Source: Veillonellaceae bacterium
GTDB lineage: Bacteria; Bacillota; Negativicutes; Veillonellales; Dialisteraceae
Reading direction: 5' to 3'
Assembly (NCBI GenBank): GCA_025992895.1
Contig: DAJPGA010000001.1
Span: 631,001 to 695,000 of the forward strand
Length of the DNA: 64,000 bases
The notes under the pieces were generated by a model. It saw nothing but the letters and a program-made list of their open reading frames with translations, searched no databases and was not told the DNA's origin. Shown in pieces: positions 26,321 to 34,617 of this stretch (position 1 is its first letter; every line of letters starts with the position of its first letter). The translations under genes and the position numbers were made by a program.

Positions 26321-26533
26321 GATCCATTCCCCATTTCATAAGTAACGTTAAAAATTGACTGTCGGACACTTTCCTATATTATAGACCCGTTTGTCAAATA
26401 ATTCTGCAATTGTGATAAATTCTCATCATATCATAATCAATGCGATATGGAATCGTGAAAAATTTTACGAATTCGAGACGGTCAGTTTTTGAAGGTCAAT
26501 GCCGGGGCGGAAATGGCGGGTATTTTGGGCACG

Positions 26534-26571
26534 AAAAAACCTCCCGGTCGAAAGGGGACGACGGGAGGTTT
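26534..26571 (-). terminator. Terminator of the lpxC-fabZ-lpxA transcript
   Basis: On the minus strand, AACCTCCCG(TCG) pairs with CGGGAGGTT and T6 follows. It separates the two lpxA copies. Confidence 0.75.
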
Positions 26572-26576
26572 CTGTA

Positions 26577-27389
26577 TTATCTGTCTCTTGTACGGCAGAG
26601 GCCGCGGTCACAGTTCCTGAGGAACCGGAGAAGATGTTCGATTTCCGGAGTGGACGGGAGTTCCTGTTCCATTTCCTGGATGGCATCGTTGAGCTTCAAG
26701 CCCGAGCGGAAAATGAGGCGGTATGCTTTTTTGAGCGCGCTCTTGGATTCGGCCGGGATCTTGTTTCTGGCAATGCCGACTGCGTTGAGTCCTACGACTC
26801 TGGCCGGGTTGCCGTCAGCGATGACGAAAGGGCATACGTCCTGAACGATCTTGGACATGCCGCCGATCATGGCAAAAGCACCGATCTTGACGAACTGGTG
26901 GACGCCGCTCATGGCGCCGATGACGGCATGGTCTTCGACGGTGACGTGGCCGGCAACGCCGGAGAAGCTGGATACGACGATGTGGTCGCCGAAGTTGCTG
27001 TTGTGGGCTACGTGGGTATATGCCTGAAGCATGTTGTGAGAACCGATGCGGGTTTCGCAGTTTTCGCCGGTCGCACGGTGGATGGTGGCGAATTCGTGGA
27101 TGTCGTTTTCATCTCCGATGACGACGGTGCTGTACTCGCCTGCATACTTGAGGTCCTGCGGAGCTTCGCCGATGACGGCGTGCGGGAAGATGTGGTTCTT
27201 CTTGCCCATGCGGACGTTTTCTGCGATGACGGCGTGGGATTCAATGATGGTGCCTTCTCCGATTTCGCATCTCGGACCGATGACTACGTAGGGTCCGACG
27301 GTGACGTTTTTATGAATGATAGCGGTAGGATCGATAATGGCAGTCGGATGAATCGCCGGATCTATCGGTTTGATCACTTTTAATTCCAT
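26577..27389 (-). CDS. lpxA: UDP-GlcNAc acyltransferase LpxA, upstream paralog
   Basis: It has the same length and architecture as the copy at 25508, with the catalytic His in YTHVAHNS and hexapeptide repeats from HPTAIIDPTAIIHKNV. It follows fabZ in the usual lpxC-fabZ-lpxA order and is therefore the likely ancestral copy. Differences from the second copy include Cys/Asn and Tyr/His in the loop after AHNS and Val/Ile, Leu/Phe in the QFVK..G..AM pocket region, which could alter acyl-chain preference. This is inference. Confidence 0.92.
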   Translation of the reverse strand: MELKVIKPIDPAIHPTAIIDPTAIIHKNVTVGPYVVIGPRCEIGEGTIIESHAVIAENVRMGKKNHIFPHAVIGEAPQDLKYAGEYSTVVIGDENDIHEFATIHRATGENCETRIGSHNMLQAYTHVAHNSNFGDHIVVSSFSGVAGHVTVEDHAVIGAMSGVHQFVKIGAFAMIGGMSKIVQDVCPFVIADGNPARVVGLNAVGIARNKIPAESKSALKKAYRLIFRSGLKLNDAIQEMEQELPSTPEIEHLLRFLRNCDRGLCRTRDR

Positions 27390-27528
27390 GTTCTTATATT
27401 TCCCCTTTGTTTTACGGGCGGCCGGGCAGCGGAGCCGGGCGGGTCCCTGAATGATTGTCCATGATTTTGAAATCGGCTGTTTCCTGCTGCGGGGAAGCGG
27501 CCTGGACGGTCTTGCTTATTGTTGAGTC

Positions 27529-27996
27529 TTATTTCTTGGATTTTTCCGGATCCATCAGGTAGAAGATGAAGTCAGCATCTGCTTTGCGGACGCCGTCTAC
27601 GGTGCCTTCGCAGTGGACTTTGCCCATGCGGCCTTTGATCTTTTCAATGACAGCTTTGGTGACGAGAACGTCTCCCGGTACGACCGGGGAACGGAAGTGG
27701 ACGCGTTCCATGCCTGTGAACATGGGGATAAGTCCTCTGTTTTCTTCCGGATACTGAAGGGCAACGCCGCCTACCTGAGCCATAGCTTCGCAGATGAGGG
27801 CGCCCGGCATGATCGGACGGCCCGGGAAGTGGCCCTGGAAGAACGGTTCATTCATGGTGACGGATTTCTGTCCGATGGCATAGTCCATCGGTACCATTTC
27901 CGTGATCTTGTCGACGAGAAGCATCGGATAGCGGTGCGGCAGGATTTCCATGATTTCTTCAACGTTCAGATGTAACTTTTCCTGTGTTTCTTCCAT
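27529..27996 (-). CDS. fabZ: 3-hydroxyacyl-ACP dehydratase FabZ
   Basis: The 155-residue hot-dog-fold enzyme carries the catalytic His in [11 protein letters not shown] and Glu in [12 protein letters not shown], plus [14 protein letters not shown]. It dehydrates 3-hydroxyacyl-ACP in type II fatty acid synthesis and competes with LpxA for 3-hydroxyacyl-ACP. That explains the usual linkage between lpxC and lpxA seen here. Confidence 0.93.
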   Translation of the reverse strand: MEETQEKLHLNVEEIMEILPHRYPMLLVDKITEMVPMDYAIGQKSVTMNEPFFQGHFPGRPIMPGALICEAMAQVGGVALQYPEENRGLIPMFTGMERVHFRSPVVPGDVLVTKAVIEKIKGRMGKVHCEGTVDGVRKADADFIFYLMDPEKSKK

Positions 27997-28043
27997 AATA
28001 ATTTCCTCCTTGAAATGTGGGTGGTGCGTACGGATTTATTCCT

Positions 28044-28883
28044 TTATTCCTTGAGGTCTTTTTTCAAAGCCTGAAGTTTCTCAGATAGTTCGGCGTTCAG
28101 CTTATGGCTGCCGAGGACGGCGATGATGTGCGCATGAAGCGGGCCGACGAGGGAAATGTCTCCCAGGATGTCGAGTATTTTATGACGGACAAGTTCGTCG
28201 GGGAAGCGCAGCTGCGAGAGGCATTCGGTCTCGGAGTAAACGACGGCGTTTTCCAATGTGCCGCCTTTGCCAAGGCCCATCTTTCTCATGGCTTCGAGTT
28301 CCCATGTAAATCCGATCGTTCTTGCCGGCGCGATTTCTTTCATATAGGAGTCGTGGTCAATCACGACGTCTCTCATCTGTGTTCCCAGAAGAGGATGCGG
28401 ATTGATCGAGGTGAATGTGATGCGGAGCCCGTCATAGGGAAGGGCTGTGATGAATTTGTTGTCTTCATAGACAGCAGCGCTTGTATCAAGCGTCAGGATC
28501 GTGATCATCTCATCCTGAGTTTCAATGCCTGCTTCCTCGACCATGTCGCAGAATGTCTTTGCGGAGCCGTCGCCTACGGGCGGTTCAGGCGAATCCATTT
28601 CGATCACGCAGTTGTCGATCTGGAGTGCATAGAGCGCGGAGAGGACATGTTCGACGGTGAAGACCTTGGCTTCGCCTTTTTCCAGTGTCGTTGCGCGCAG
28701 CGTATTGGTGATGTACCGGGACTGTGCCGGCACTTCCGGTCCTCCGGGCAGGTCGCTTCGCTTGAAAATGATTCCTGTCCCCGGAGCGGCGGGATGCATG
28801 GTCATGGTGACAGGCATGCCGGAGTGGAGCCCCAGGCCCTTGTACGTGACATCTTTCCCGATGGTGTGCTGATTTCTTTTCAC
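28044..28883 (-). CDS. lpxC: UDP-3-O-acyl-GlcNAc deacetylase LpxC
   Basis: The 279-residue zinc deacetylase performs the committed step of lipid A synthesis. Zinc ligands are visible as His in FTVEHVLSAL and His/Asp in RHKILDILGDI. LGSHKLN supplies the catalytic His. Its presence shows that the host makes lipopolysaccharide. It heads the fabZ-lpxA operon and has a good promoter at 28926-28954. Confidence 0.93.
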   Translation of the reverse strand: MKRNQHTIGKDVTYKGLGLHSGMPVTMTMHPAAPGTGIIFKRSDLPGGPEVPAQSRYITNTLRATTLEKGEAKVFTVEHVLSALYALQIDNCVIEMDSPEPPVGDGSAKTFCDMVEEAGIETQDEMITILTLDTSAAVYEDNKFITALPYDGLRITFTSINPHPLLGTQMRDVVIDHDSYMKEIAPARTIGFTWELEAMRKMGLGKGGTLENAVVYSETECLSQLRFPDELVRHKILDILGDISLVGPLHAHIIAVLGSHKLNAELSEKLQALKKDLKE

Positions 28884-28925
28884 AATTTGCTCCCTTTACA
28901 TTAAATTCCGTTTTACAATTATTTC

Positions 28926-28954
28926 ATTATACCTTGTTTTGTATTTCAGTACAA
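28926..28954 (-). promoter_or_regulatory. Predicted promoter of lpxC-fabZ-lpxA
   Basis: On the minus strand TTGTAC and TATAAT are separated by 17 bases, about 40 bases before the lpxC start. Confidence 0.6.
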
Positions 28955-29065
28955 GTTAAAAGGGCGTAGAAATTAGACAGAGACGGGAGTTTGCCCGTTT
29001 TGATATAGATGAATTTCGAAGTAAGGCACGCATGAAATTTTGAGGAAACTGCAATCGTTTCGCGT

Positions 29066-29093
29066 TTGACCAAGTTGCCTTTCGTGCTATAAT
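29066..29093 (+). promoter_or_regulatory. Predicted promoter of the small membrane protein gene
   Basis: TTGACC and TATAAT are spaced by 16 bases, about 70 bases before the ATG. Confidence 0.6.
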
Positions 29094-29163
29094 CAAATTG
29101 AGAAGAGTTTTCATTCATTCGTTTTTGTTATCTGTTGAAAAAGAGACCAGGGGAGGGGATCTT

Positions 29164-29430
29164 ATGAATAATATATTGGTAGGACTCATCATCGCTGTCA
29201 TTGCAGGCTGGTTCGGATACTGCCTGTACCGCATGTGGCGCGGTGCAAGAGGCGCTGACTGCGCGAGCTGCGCACTTGGCGGTGATTTCGATTACGGCAC
29301 TTACGGCAAGGAAGTTGTTCCTGAAAAGCCTATGGAAGTCGTGACATCGGCAGGACATCATATCATCGTCGATGAAGAAGCGGCAAGAAGACGCAGGGAA
29401 CGAATCCGCAAGATGATGGAAGGGAAATAG
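29164..29430 (+). CDS. Small Cys-containing membrane protein, FeoB-associated-like
   Basis: This 88-residue protein has one N-terminal membrane helix (ILVGLIIAVIAGWFGYCLYRMW), then GADCASCALGG, and a charged C-terminal helix with RRRRERIRKMMEG. A single helix followed by a small Cys cluster recalls the FeoB-associated Cys-rich membrane proteins, but no feo genes are nearby. ATG 29164 is chosen for GGGGAGGGG upstream. Function is not known. Confidence 0.55.
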   Translation: MNNILVGLIIAVIAGWFGYCLYRMWRGARGADCASCALGGDFDYGTYGKEVVPEKPMEVVTSAGHHIIVDEEAARRRRERIRKMMEGK

Positions 29431-29436
29431 TTTTCG

Positions 29437-29460
29437 GGCGGCCGGAGGGCCGCCTTTTTT
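29437..29460 (+). terminator. Terminator after the small membrane protein gene
   Basis: GGCGGCC and GGCCGCC pair around a short loop, followed by six T. Confidence 0.85.
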
Positions 29461-29651
29461 ATACCTTATAGATTCTTATACTGCTTTTATCCCTTTATAG
29501 AATCTTATACCACCTTTATCCATTTTCTCTATTCTATGAAATGTTATAATAAAAAGTACGGGAAATCCCCGCGTTACAAAGCCGCTCTCTTTCCTTCCGG
29601 CCATGCGCCTGAAGTCTTACGGTCTTTTTCAAAAAAGAATGGAGAAATCTT

Positions 29652-30482
29652 ATGCTTACTAAGGAATTACAGAAGAAACAAGACAATCTGGAGGCATACC
29701 TCAAGGAGCTCGGCAGCGTCATGCTGGCGTTCTCCGGCGGCGTGGATTCCACATACCTTATGCATGAAGCTCATAAAGTCCTCGGCGACAAAGCCATGGC
29801 TGTCACGATGAATCTCGCATCCGTTCCTGAAAGGGAAGTGGCTGACGCGATGGAATACTGCACGAAGGAAGGCATCCGCCAGAAGGTCATCAAGATGGAC
29901 CAGTTCGCCATCGAAGGCTTCGCTGAAAATCCGACGAACCGCTGCTATCTCTGCAAGCACTTCCTTTTCAGCACGCTGCAGCAGATTGCCAAAGAAGAAG
30001 GCTTCGCTTACGTCATCGACGGGACAAATATGAACGATGCATCGCAGTACAGGCCAGGCCTCACGGCTCTTTCCGAACTCGGCATCAAGAGCCCGCTCCG
30101 TCATGCCGGGCTTTACAAGGCAGACATCCGCGCACTTTCCAAAGAAGCCGGCCTTGCCACATGGAGCAAGCCGTCCTTTGCCTGCATGGCGACACGTTTC
30201 GTCTACAACGAAGGCATCACAGCCAAGAAGCTTGCGATGGTCGAAGCAGCGGAGAATTTCCTTTTCTCCAAAGGCTTCACGCAGCTCCGCGTCCGCGTGC
30301 ATGAAGGAAATCTGGCGCGCATCGAAGTGCTCCCGGGAGAACTCTTCAAGCTCTTCAAGCTGCACGATGAAGTCTCCCGCGTATTCAAAGCGATCGGCTT
30401 CACGTATGTGACGATGGATCTTCTGGGCTACCGTATGGGAAGCATGGATGAAGTACTCGACAAGGATCAGTTGGAAATGTAA
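29652..30482 (+). CDS. larE: LarE, sulfur transferase for nickel-pincer cofactor
   Basis: The 276-residue PP-loop enzyme has SGGVDS at residue 29 for AMP activation of the pyridinium dicarboxylate precursor. KPSFACMATR supplies the sulfur-related Cys. NPTNRCYLCK adds a CxxC pair. In published LarE work, single-Cys enzymes sacrifice that Cys, whereas homologs with three such Cys bind a [4Fe-4S] cluster; this one fits the second type. It is followed 15 bp later by larB and then larC. No larA lactate racemase is in the window, so the client enzyme is unknown. Confidence 0.88.
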   Translation: MLTKELQKKQDNLEAYLKELGSVMLAFSGGVDSTYLMHEAHKVLGDKAMAVTMNLASVPEREVADAMEYCTKEGIRQKVIKMDQFAIEGFAENPTNRCYLCKHFLFSTLQQIAKEEGFAYVIDGTNMNDASQYRPGLTALSELGIKSPLRHAGLYKADIRALSKEAGLATWSKPSFACMATRFVYNEGITAKKLAMVEAAENFLFSKGFTQLRVRVHEGNLARIEVLPGELFKLFKLHDEVSRVFKAIGFTYVTMDLLGYRMGSMDEVLDKDQLEM

Positions 30483-30497
30483 GAAAGCGGTGAGACG

Positions 30498-31268
30498 ATG
30501 GATGTCAGGGAAATACTCGAAGAAGTGAAGAAGGGGACAATGGATACGGCAGCGGCCGAAGAACTGCTCCGCGCCAACCCTGCTTCGCGTTCGTATGAGG
30601 AAATGGGATATGCAAAGCTCGACACGGACAGAAGAGAAAGGTCCGGCTTTGCCGAGGTCGTATACTGCCAGGGAAAGTCCGACAAGTTCATAGCAGACAT
30701 TTTCCAGAAGCTCTATGAGCTGGACGGGGAAGTCTTCGGGACGCGCGCCTCTTCCCACCAGTATGAACTCGTGAAAGAGAGGATCCCGGATATTTCCTAT
30801 GACCCCGTCTCCCATATCCTGAAGAAGGAAAAAGAAGGAAAGGAACGCATCGGATGCGTCGCTGTCTGCACAGGCGGCACGGCGGATATTTCCGTCGCCG
30901 AAGAAGCGGCCCAGACGGCTGAATACTTCGGCACGCATGTCGAACGCATTTACGACGTGGGCGTGAGCGGTATCCACAGGATACTTTCCAAGGAAACCTT
31001 GGTCAGGAGCGCGAACTGCGTCGTCGCCGTAGCCGGGATGGAAGGGGCACTTGCTTCTGTCATCGGAGGCCTCGTGAAGAATCCCGTCATCGCCGTTCCG
31101 ACATCGGTCGGCTATGGCGCCAGCTTCCACGGCCTTTCGGCGCTTCTGACGATGATTAATTCCTGCGCGAACGGCATCGTCACAGTCAATATTGATAATG
31201 GATTTGGCGCCGGCTACGTGGCGACCCAAATCAACAGGCTTGCAGAAAGGGGAAAAATCAGTGAGTAA
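30498..31268 (+). CDS. larB: LarB, NaAD carboxylase/hydrolase
   Basis: The 256-residue protein resembles the PurE-like LarB: CTGGTADISVAEEAAQTAEYFG, YDVGVSGIHRIL, and CVVAVAGMEGALASVIGGLV with NPVIAVPTSVGYG. It makes pyridinium-3,5-dicarboxylate mononucleotide from nicotinic acid adenine dinucleotide in the first step of nickel-pincer cofactor synthesis. It overlaps larC by 8 bp. Confidence 0.92.
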   Translation: MDVREILEEVKKGTMDTAAAEELLRANPASRSYEEMGYAKLDTDRRERSGFAEVVYCQGKSDKFIADIFQKLYELDGEVFGTRASSHQYELVKERIPDISYDPVSHILKKEKEGKERIGCVAVCTGGTADISVAEEAAQTAEYFGTHVERIYDVGVSGIHRILSKETLVRSANCVVAVAGMEGALASVIGGLVKNPVIAVPTSVGYGASFHGLSALLTMINSCANGIVTVNIDNGFGAGYVATQINRLAERGKISE

Positions 31269-33015
31269 AAAATTATATCTGGAAACCGGTTCCGGCATCA
31301 GCGGAGATATGTTCGTTGCTGCCATGCTTGATTTGGGCGCTGACCAGGAAGCACTGGAAGCAGCTCTCGCTTCCCTTCCGGTGAAGGGCTTCAAGACAGA
31401 AATCTCCCGCGTACAGAAATCCGGCATCGACTGCTGCGACTTCAATGTCATCCTCGATGCAGAACATGAAAACCACGACCATGACATGGCATACCTCTAC
31501 GGCCCTGATCCGGTCGTTTCTTCCGATGTCCCGGAAGAACACCACCACCATCACGACGAAGAAGGTGAGCACCACTGCCACTGCCATGAAGACGGTGAAG
31601 AAGGCCACCATCATCATCACCACCATGATGAAGAAGGTGAACATCATTGCCATTGCCACGAAGAGGGCGAGGAAGGCCACCATCACCATCATGACGAGGA
31701 AGGAGAACATCACTGCCACTGCCATGAAGAGGGTGAAGAACATCATCACCATCATGACGAGGAAGGTGAGCACCACTGCCACTGCCATGAAGACGGTGAA
31801 GAACACCATCATCATCATGATGAAGAAGAGCATCATTGCCCGCACTTCTATGGCGAGGAGGGCCATCATCACCATCATCATCATGACGAAGAAGAGCATC
31901 ACTGCCCTCACTTCCATGGTGAGGAAGGCCACCATCATCACCACCATCATGATGAAGAAGAGCATCACTGCCCGCACTTCCATGGTGAAGAGGGCCATCA
32001 TCATGATCATGACCACGTTCATGGCCATCACCACCATCATGAACACCGCAATCTGGCGGATGTCATGGCGGTCATTGACGGCGCTTCCATGACGGATCAT
32101 GCCCGTGAAATCGCAAAGAAAATTTTCATGCTCATTGCGGAAGCAGAAGCGAAAGCACACAACCTTCCGATCGATGAGGTTCACTTCCACGAAGTCGGCG
32201 CTGTCGATTCCATCGTGGATATCATTTCCGCTGCGGTGTGCTTCGACAGCCTTGGCATTTCCGAAGTCATCGTGCCAAAGCTTTCCGAAGGCACAGGCAC
32301 TGTCCGCTGCCAGCATGGCCGCCTGCCCGTACCGGTGCCGGCAACGCTGAACATCGTGACCGCCTGCGGCATGCCGCTTGAAATCATGGATGTCAAAGGG
32401 GAATTCGTCACCCCGACCGGTGCTGCGATCGCATGCGCACTGGCTACATCCCACACGCTTCCGTCCCTTTTCCGCATCGAATGCATCGGCCTTGGTGCAG
32501 GCAAACGTGCTTACACCGAAAGAGCCGGCATTCTCCGCGCACTCCTCATTTCTGACGACCAGGGAGAAGGAGAAAGAGACGAAGTCCTGAAGATTGAAAC
32601 AGACATCGACGACTGCTCGGGCGAAGTCCTGGGCTACACCCTTGAAAAACTGATGCAGGCAGGGGCTCTCGACGTCCACTACGCACCGGTATTCATGAAG
32701 AAGAACCGTCCAGCATGGGAACTGACCGTCATCTGCAAAAAGGAACTCCGTGAAGCTGTCGAAGCTGTCATTTTCCGTGAAACGACGACCATCGGCGTCC
32801 GCGAATTCCCAAGCGTCATGCGCGTCATCCTGAAGCGCGAAGAAAGGGAAGTGGCAACACCTTTCGGACCGGCCCGCGTCAAGCAGGTCACATTTTCCGA
32901 TACCGTCCGCAACTATCCGGAATATGAATCCGTGAAAGCGCTGGCAGAAGAAAACAAACTGCCTTTCACTGAAGTATTTGAAGCTGTCCGCAAAGCGGCA
33001 GAACAATTTGATTGA
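31261..33015 (+). CDS. larC: LarC nickel insertase with giant His/Cys-rich insertion
   Basis: This 584-residue protein inserts nickel into the pincer cofactor using CTP. The N-terminal domain begins KLYLETGSGISGDMFVAAML. The core resumes at LADVMAVIDGASM and includes VHFHEVGAVDSIVDI and TPTGAAIAC. The C-terminal part has ETDIDDCSGEVLGYTLEKL. Between residues about 93 and 263 lies a repeat of His, Asp and Glu blocks with four HHCHCHE and three HHCPHF units. LarC usually has a much shorter His stretch. Here the gene is one continuous frame, without the larC1/larC2 frameshift known from lactobacilli. GTG 31261 is the likely start. Confidence 0.9.
   Translation: MSKKLYLETGSGISGDMFVAAMLDLGADQEALEAALASLPVKGFKTEISRVQKSGIDCCDFNVILDAEHENHDHDMAYLYGPDPVVSSDVPEEHHHHHDEEGEHHCHCHEDGEEGHHHHHHHDEEGEHHCHCHEEGEEGHHHHHDEEGEHHCHCHEEGEEHHHHHDEEGEHHCHCHEDGEEHHHHHDEEEHHCPHFYGEEGHHHHHHHDEEEHHCPHFHGEEGHHHHHHHDEEEHHCPHFHGEEGHHHDHDHVHGHHHHHEHRNLADVMAVIDGASMTDHAREIAKKIFMLIAEAEAKAHNLPIDEVHFHEVGAVDSIVDIISAAVCFDSLGISEVIVPKLSEGTGTVRCQHGRLPVPVPATLNIVTACGMPLEIMDVKGEFVTPTGAAIACALATSHTLPSLFRIECIGLGAGKRAYTERAGILRALLISDDQGEGERDEVLKIETDIDDCSGEVLGYTLEKLMQAGALDVHYAPVFMKKNRPAWELTVICKKELREAVEAVIFRETTTIGVREFPSVMRVILKREEREVATPFGPARVKQVTFSDTVRNYPEYESVKALAEENKLPFTEVFEAVRKAAEQFD
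31537..32049 (+). repeat. Coding tandem repeat for the LarC metal-binding segment
   Basis: Seven imperfect units of about 60-70 bp encode four type A units (H5-7, DEEGE, HHCHCHE, DGEE or EGEE) and three type B units (H5-7, DEEE, HHCPHF, GEEG), then a HHHDHDHVHGHH tail. Codons mix CAC and CAT, so the repeat has been evolving and is not a simple triplet expansion. Confidence 0.9.
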
Positions 33016-33017
33016 TT

Positions 33018-33055
33018 AAAAAAAGAGCGGCGTGATTGAAAGCCGCCCTTTTCAT
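33018..33055 (+). terminator. Weak terminator between larC and znuC
   Basis: AAAAGAGCGGC pairs with GCCGCCCTTTT over a loop of ten. It could lower read-through into the transporter genes. Confidence 0.5.
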
Positions 33056-33077
33056 TGCAGGTCCGGAGGGATCCATC

Positions 33078-33740
33078 ATGCTGACCATTGAGAATTTATA
33101 TTTTTCCTACACAGGGAGCGCTCCCTGGCTGCTGGAGGATGTCGATTTCCATCTGGCGGGCGGAGAGTATATTTCCATCGTAGGAAATAATGGGAGCGGC
33201 AAGAGCACCCTTCTGAAAATCATACTGGGCTTCCTGAAGCCGGTCTCCGGGACGGTCACGCGCCGCGCCCGCCGCATTGGCTACGTGCCGCAGCGGTCCG
33301 CCTCGGATGCTTCCTTTCCCATCACCGTGGAAGAAGTCATCCATTCCTACGGGAAACTGCTGCATTTGAAAAAAATCGACGTGGGTCAGGTCCTTTCCGT
33401 GACAGGCATGGAAGGGTACAAGAAACAGCTCATGGGAAGCCTCTCGGGCGGCCAGCATCAGAAGGTGCTGATTGCCAGGGCGCTCATGGGAAGTCCTGAT
33501 CTCCTCATCCTCGATGAACCGTCGACCGGCGTCGACCTGACCAGCCAGCGAGACATCTACAAGGAACTCGATACCCTCCATAAGGACAAGGGCGTCACCA
33601 TCCTTGCCGTCGAGCACAACCTCGCAGAGGCCGGCAAAGTCTCCGACCGCCTCTACCACGTCGAACACGGACACGGCCACCTCTGCAGTGTCCGCCATTA
33701 TATAGAAGAATACATAGAAAAGGAGGGCGGCCATGTTTAG
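33078..33740 (+). CDS. znuC: Zinc/manganese-type ABC transporter ATPase
   Basis: The 220-residue ATPase has Walker A GNNGSGKST, signature LSGGQHQKVLIARA, Walker B LLILDEPSTGVD and switch AVEHNL. It has the short C-terminus with HGHGHLC common in metal importers. ATG 33078 follows GGAGGG. It overlaps znuB by 8 bp. Cluster type (A-I SBP) indicates Zn or Mn; the larEBC genes 60 bp upstream also make nickel conceivable. Confidence 0.85.
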   Translation: MLTIENLYFSYTGSAPWLLEDVDFHLAGGEYISIVGNNGSGKSTLLKIILGFLKPVSGTVTRRARRIGYVPQRSASDASFPITVEEVIHSYGKLLHLKKIDVGQVLSVTGMEGYKKQLMGSLSGGQHQKVLIARALMGSPDLLILDEPSTGVDLTSQRDIYKELDTLHKDKGVTILAVEHNLAEAGKVSDRLYHVEHGHGHLCSVRHYIEEYIEKEGGHV

Positions 33741-34524
33741 TTATACCTTCATGCAGAATGCGCTCATCATTTCCATCTGCATCGCCGTTCTCTGCCCATG
33801 CATCGGGCTTTTCCTGGTGCTGAAACGGTACTCGATGATCGGGGATACCCTGGCGCACTCGTCTCTGGCGGGTGTCACGCTCGGGCTTCTCTTCCGGGAG
33901 AGTCCCGTCCTCGTTTCCTTCGTCTTCACCGCTTTTGCGGGGATGATGATCGAATTTCTCCGGCAGTATTTCAAGAAATATACCGATCTCATCCTGTCCG
34001 TTGTCCTCTCCGTCTCCGTGAGTATCGCTATCACGCTGATCAGCTCCGGGCGTCTCCATGCTAATGCCGATGCCTACCTCTTCGGCTCGATGCTGACGGT
34101 CAGCAATGAGGACATGGCGATCACAGGGCTCCTGAGCCTTGCCGCCGTCCTGACGGTCATCCTGAACTACCACCAGCTTCTCTACATCACCTACGATGAA
34201 GAAGCAGCGCGCGTTGCCGGCGCGCACGTCAAAGTACTGAATTATGTCTTCGCCTTCCTTGTGGCGGCTGTCATCTCCGTTTCCATCCGATCTGTCGGGA
34301 TATTAGTCATTACCTCGATGATCACGCTTCCGGTGGCCTCGGCGCTGCAGCTGGGGAAAGGTTTCCGCGCAACCTTCCTCGCCGCGATGGTGTACAGTTT
34401 CCTGTCCATACTGGGGGGCTTCTTCGCATCCTATTACATAGGCGCCGCACCGGGCGGCGTCACAGCGCTCTTTGCAGCCGGACTGCTCCTTGTGACGATC
34501 CTGGCAAAAAAAGTCCTGCGCTGA
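33733..34524 (+). CDS. znuB: Zinc/manganese-type ABC transporter permease
   Basis: The 263-residue ABC-3 family membrane protein contains LKRYSMIGDTLAHSSLAGV near residue 30, the conserved cytoplasmic loop. DEEAARVAGAHVKVLNYVF and GILVITSMITLPVASA follow. With the ATPase and the SBP at 34618 it forms a complete importer. Confidence 0.88.
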   Translation: MFSYTFMQNALIISICIAVLCPCIGLFLVLKRYSMIGDTLAHSSLAGVTLGLLFRESPVLVSFVFTAFAGMMIEFLRQYFKKYTDLILSVVLSVSVSIAITLISSGRLHANADAYLFGSMLTVSNEDMAITGLLSLAAVLTVILNYHQLLYITYDEEAARVAGAHVKVLNYVFAFLVAAVISVSIRSVGILVITSMITLPVASALQLGKGFRATFLAAMVYSFLSILGGFFASYYIGAAPGGVTALFAAGLLLVTILAKKVLR

Positions 34525-34575
34525 TGAGTCCGTATTTCCTGGGAGGAAGGAAATGCGTCTCCGGTACTCGGATCC

Positions 34576-34590
34576 GGCGGCCCGGCCGCC
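34576..34590 (+). promoter_or_regulatory. Intercistronic hairpin between znuB and znuA
   Basis: GGCGGC-CCG-GCCGCC is a perfect stem without a T-run. It may act as a processing or stability element that raises SBP expression. Confidence 0.35.
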
Positions 34591-34617
34591 ATTAGAAGAA
34601 AAAGGAGTATTTCTATC

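Noticed and set aside
26341..26410. A promoter TTGACA...TATAAT for the second lpxA on the minus strand
   Set aside because: The two boxes are only 8 bases apart. A usable -35 at the right distance is weak, so no promoter was listed.
31537..32049. CRISPR-like periodicity in larC
   Set aside because: The period comes from coding repeats of His and acidic codons in a conserved gene; there are no unique spacers.
29667..33006. Long minus-strand frames opposite larE, larB and larC
   Set aside because: They are shadows of recognised genes. The Met/Val-rich part is only the complement of the His codon repeat.
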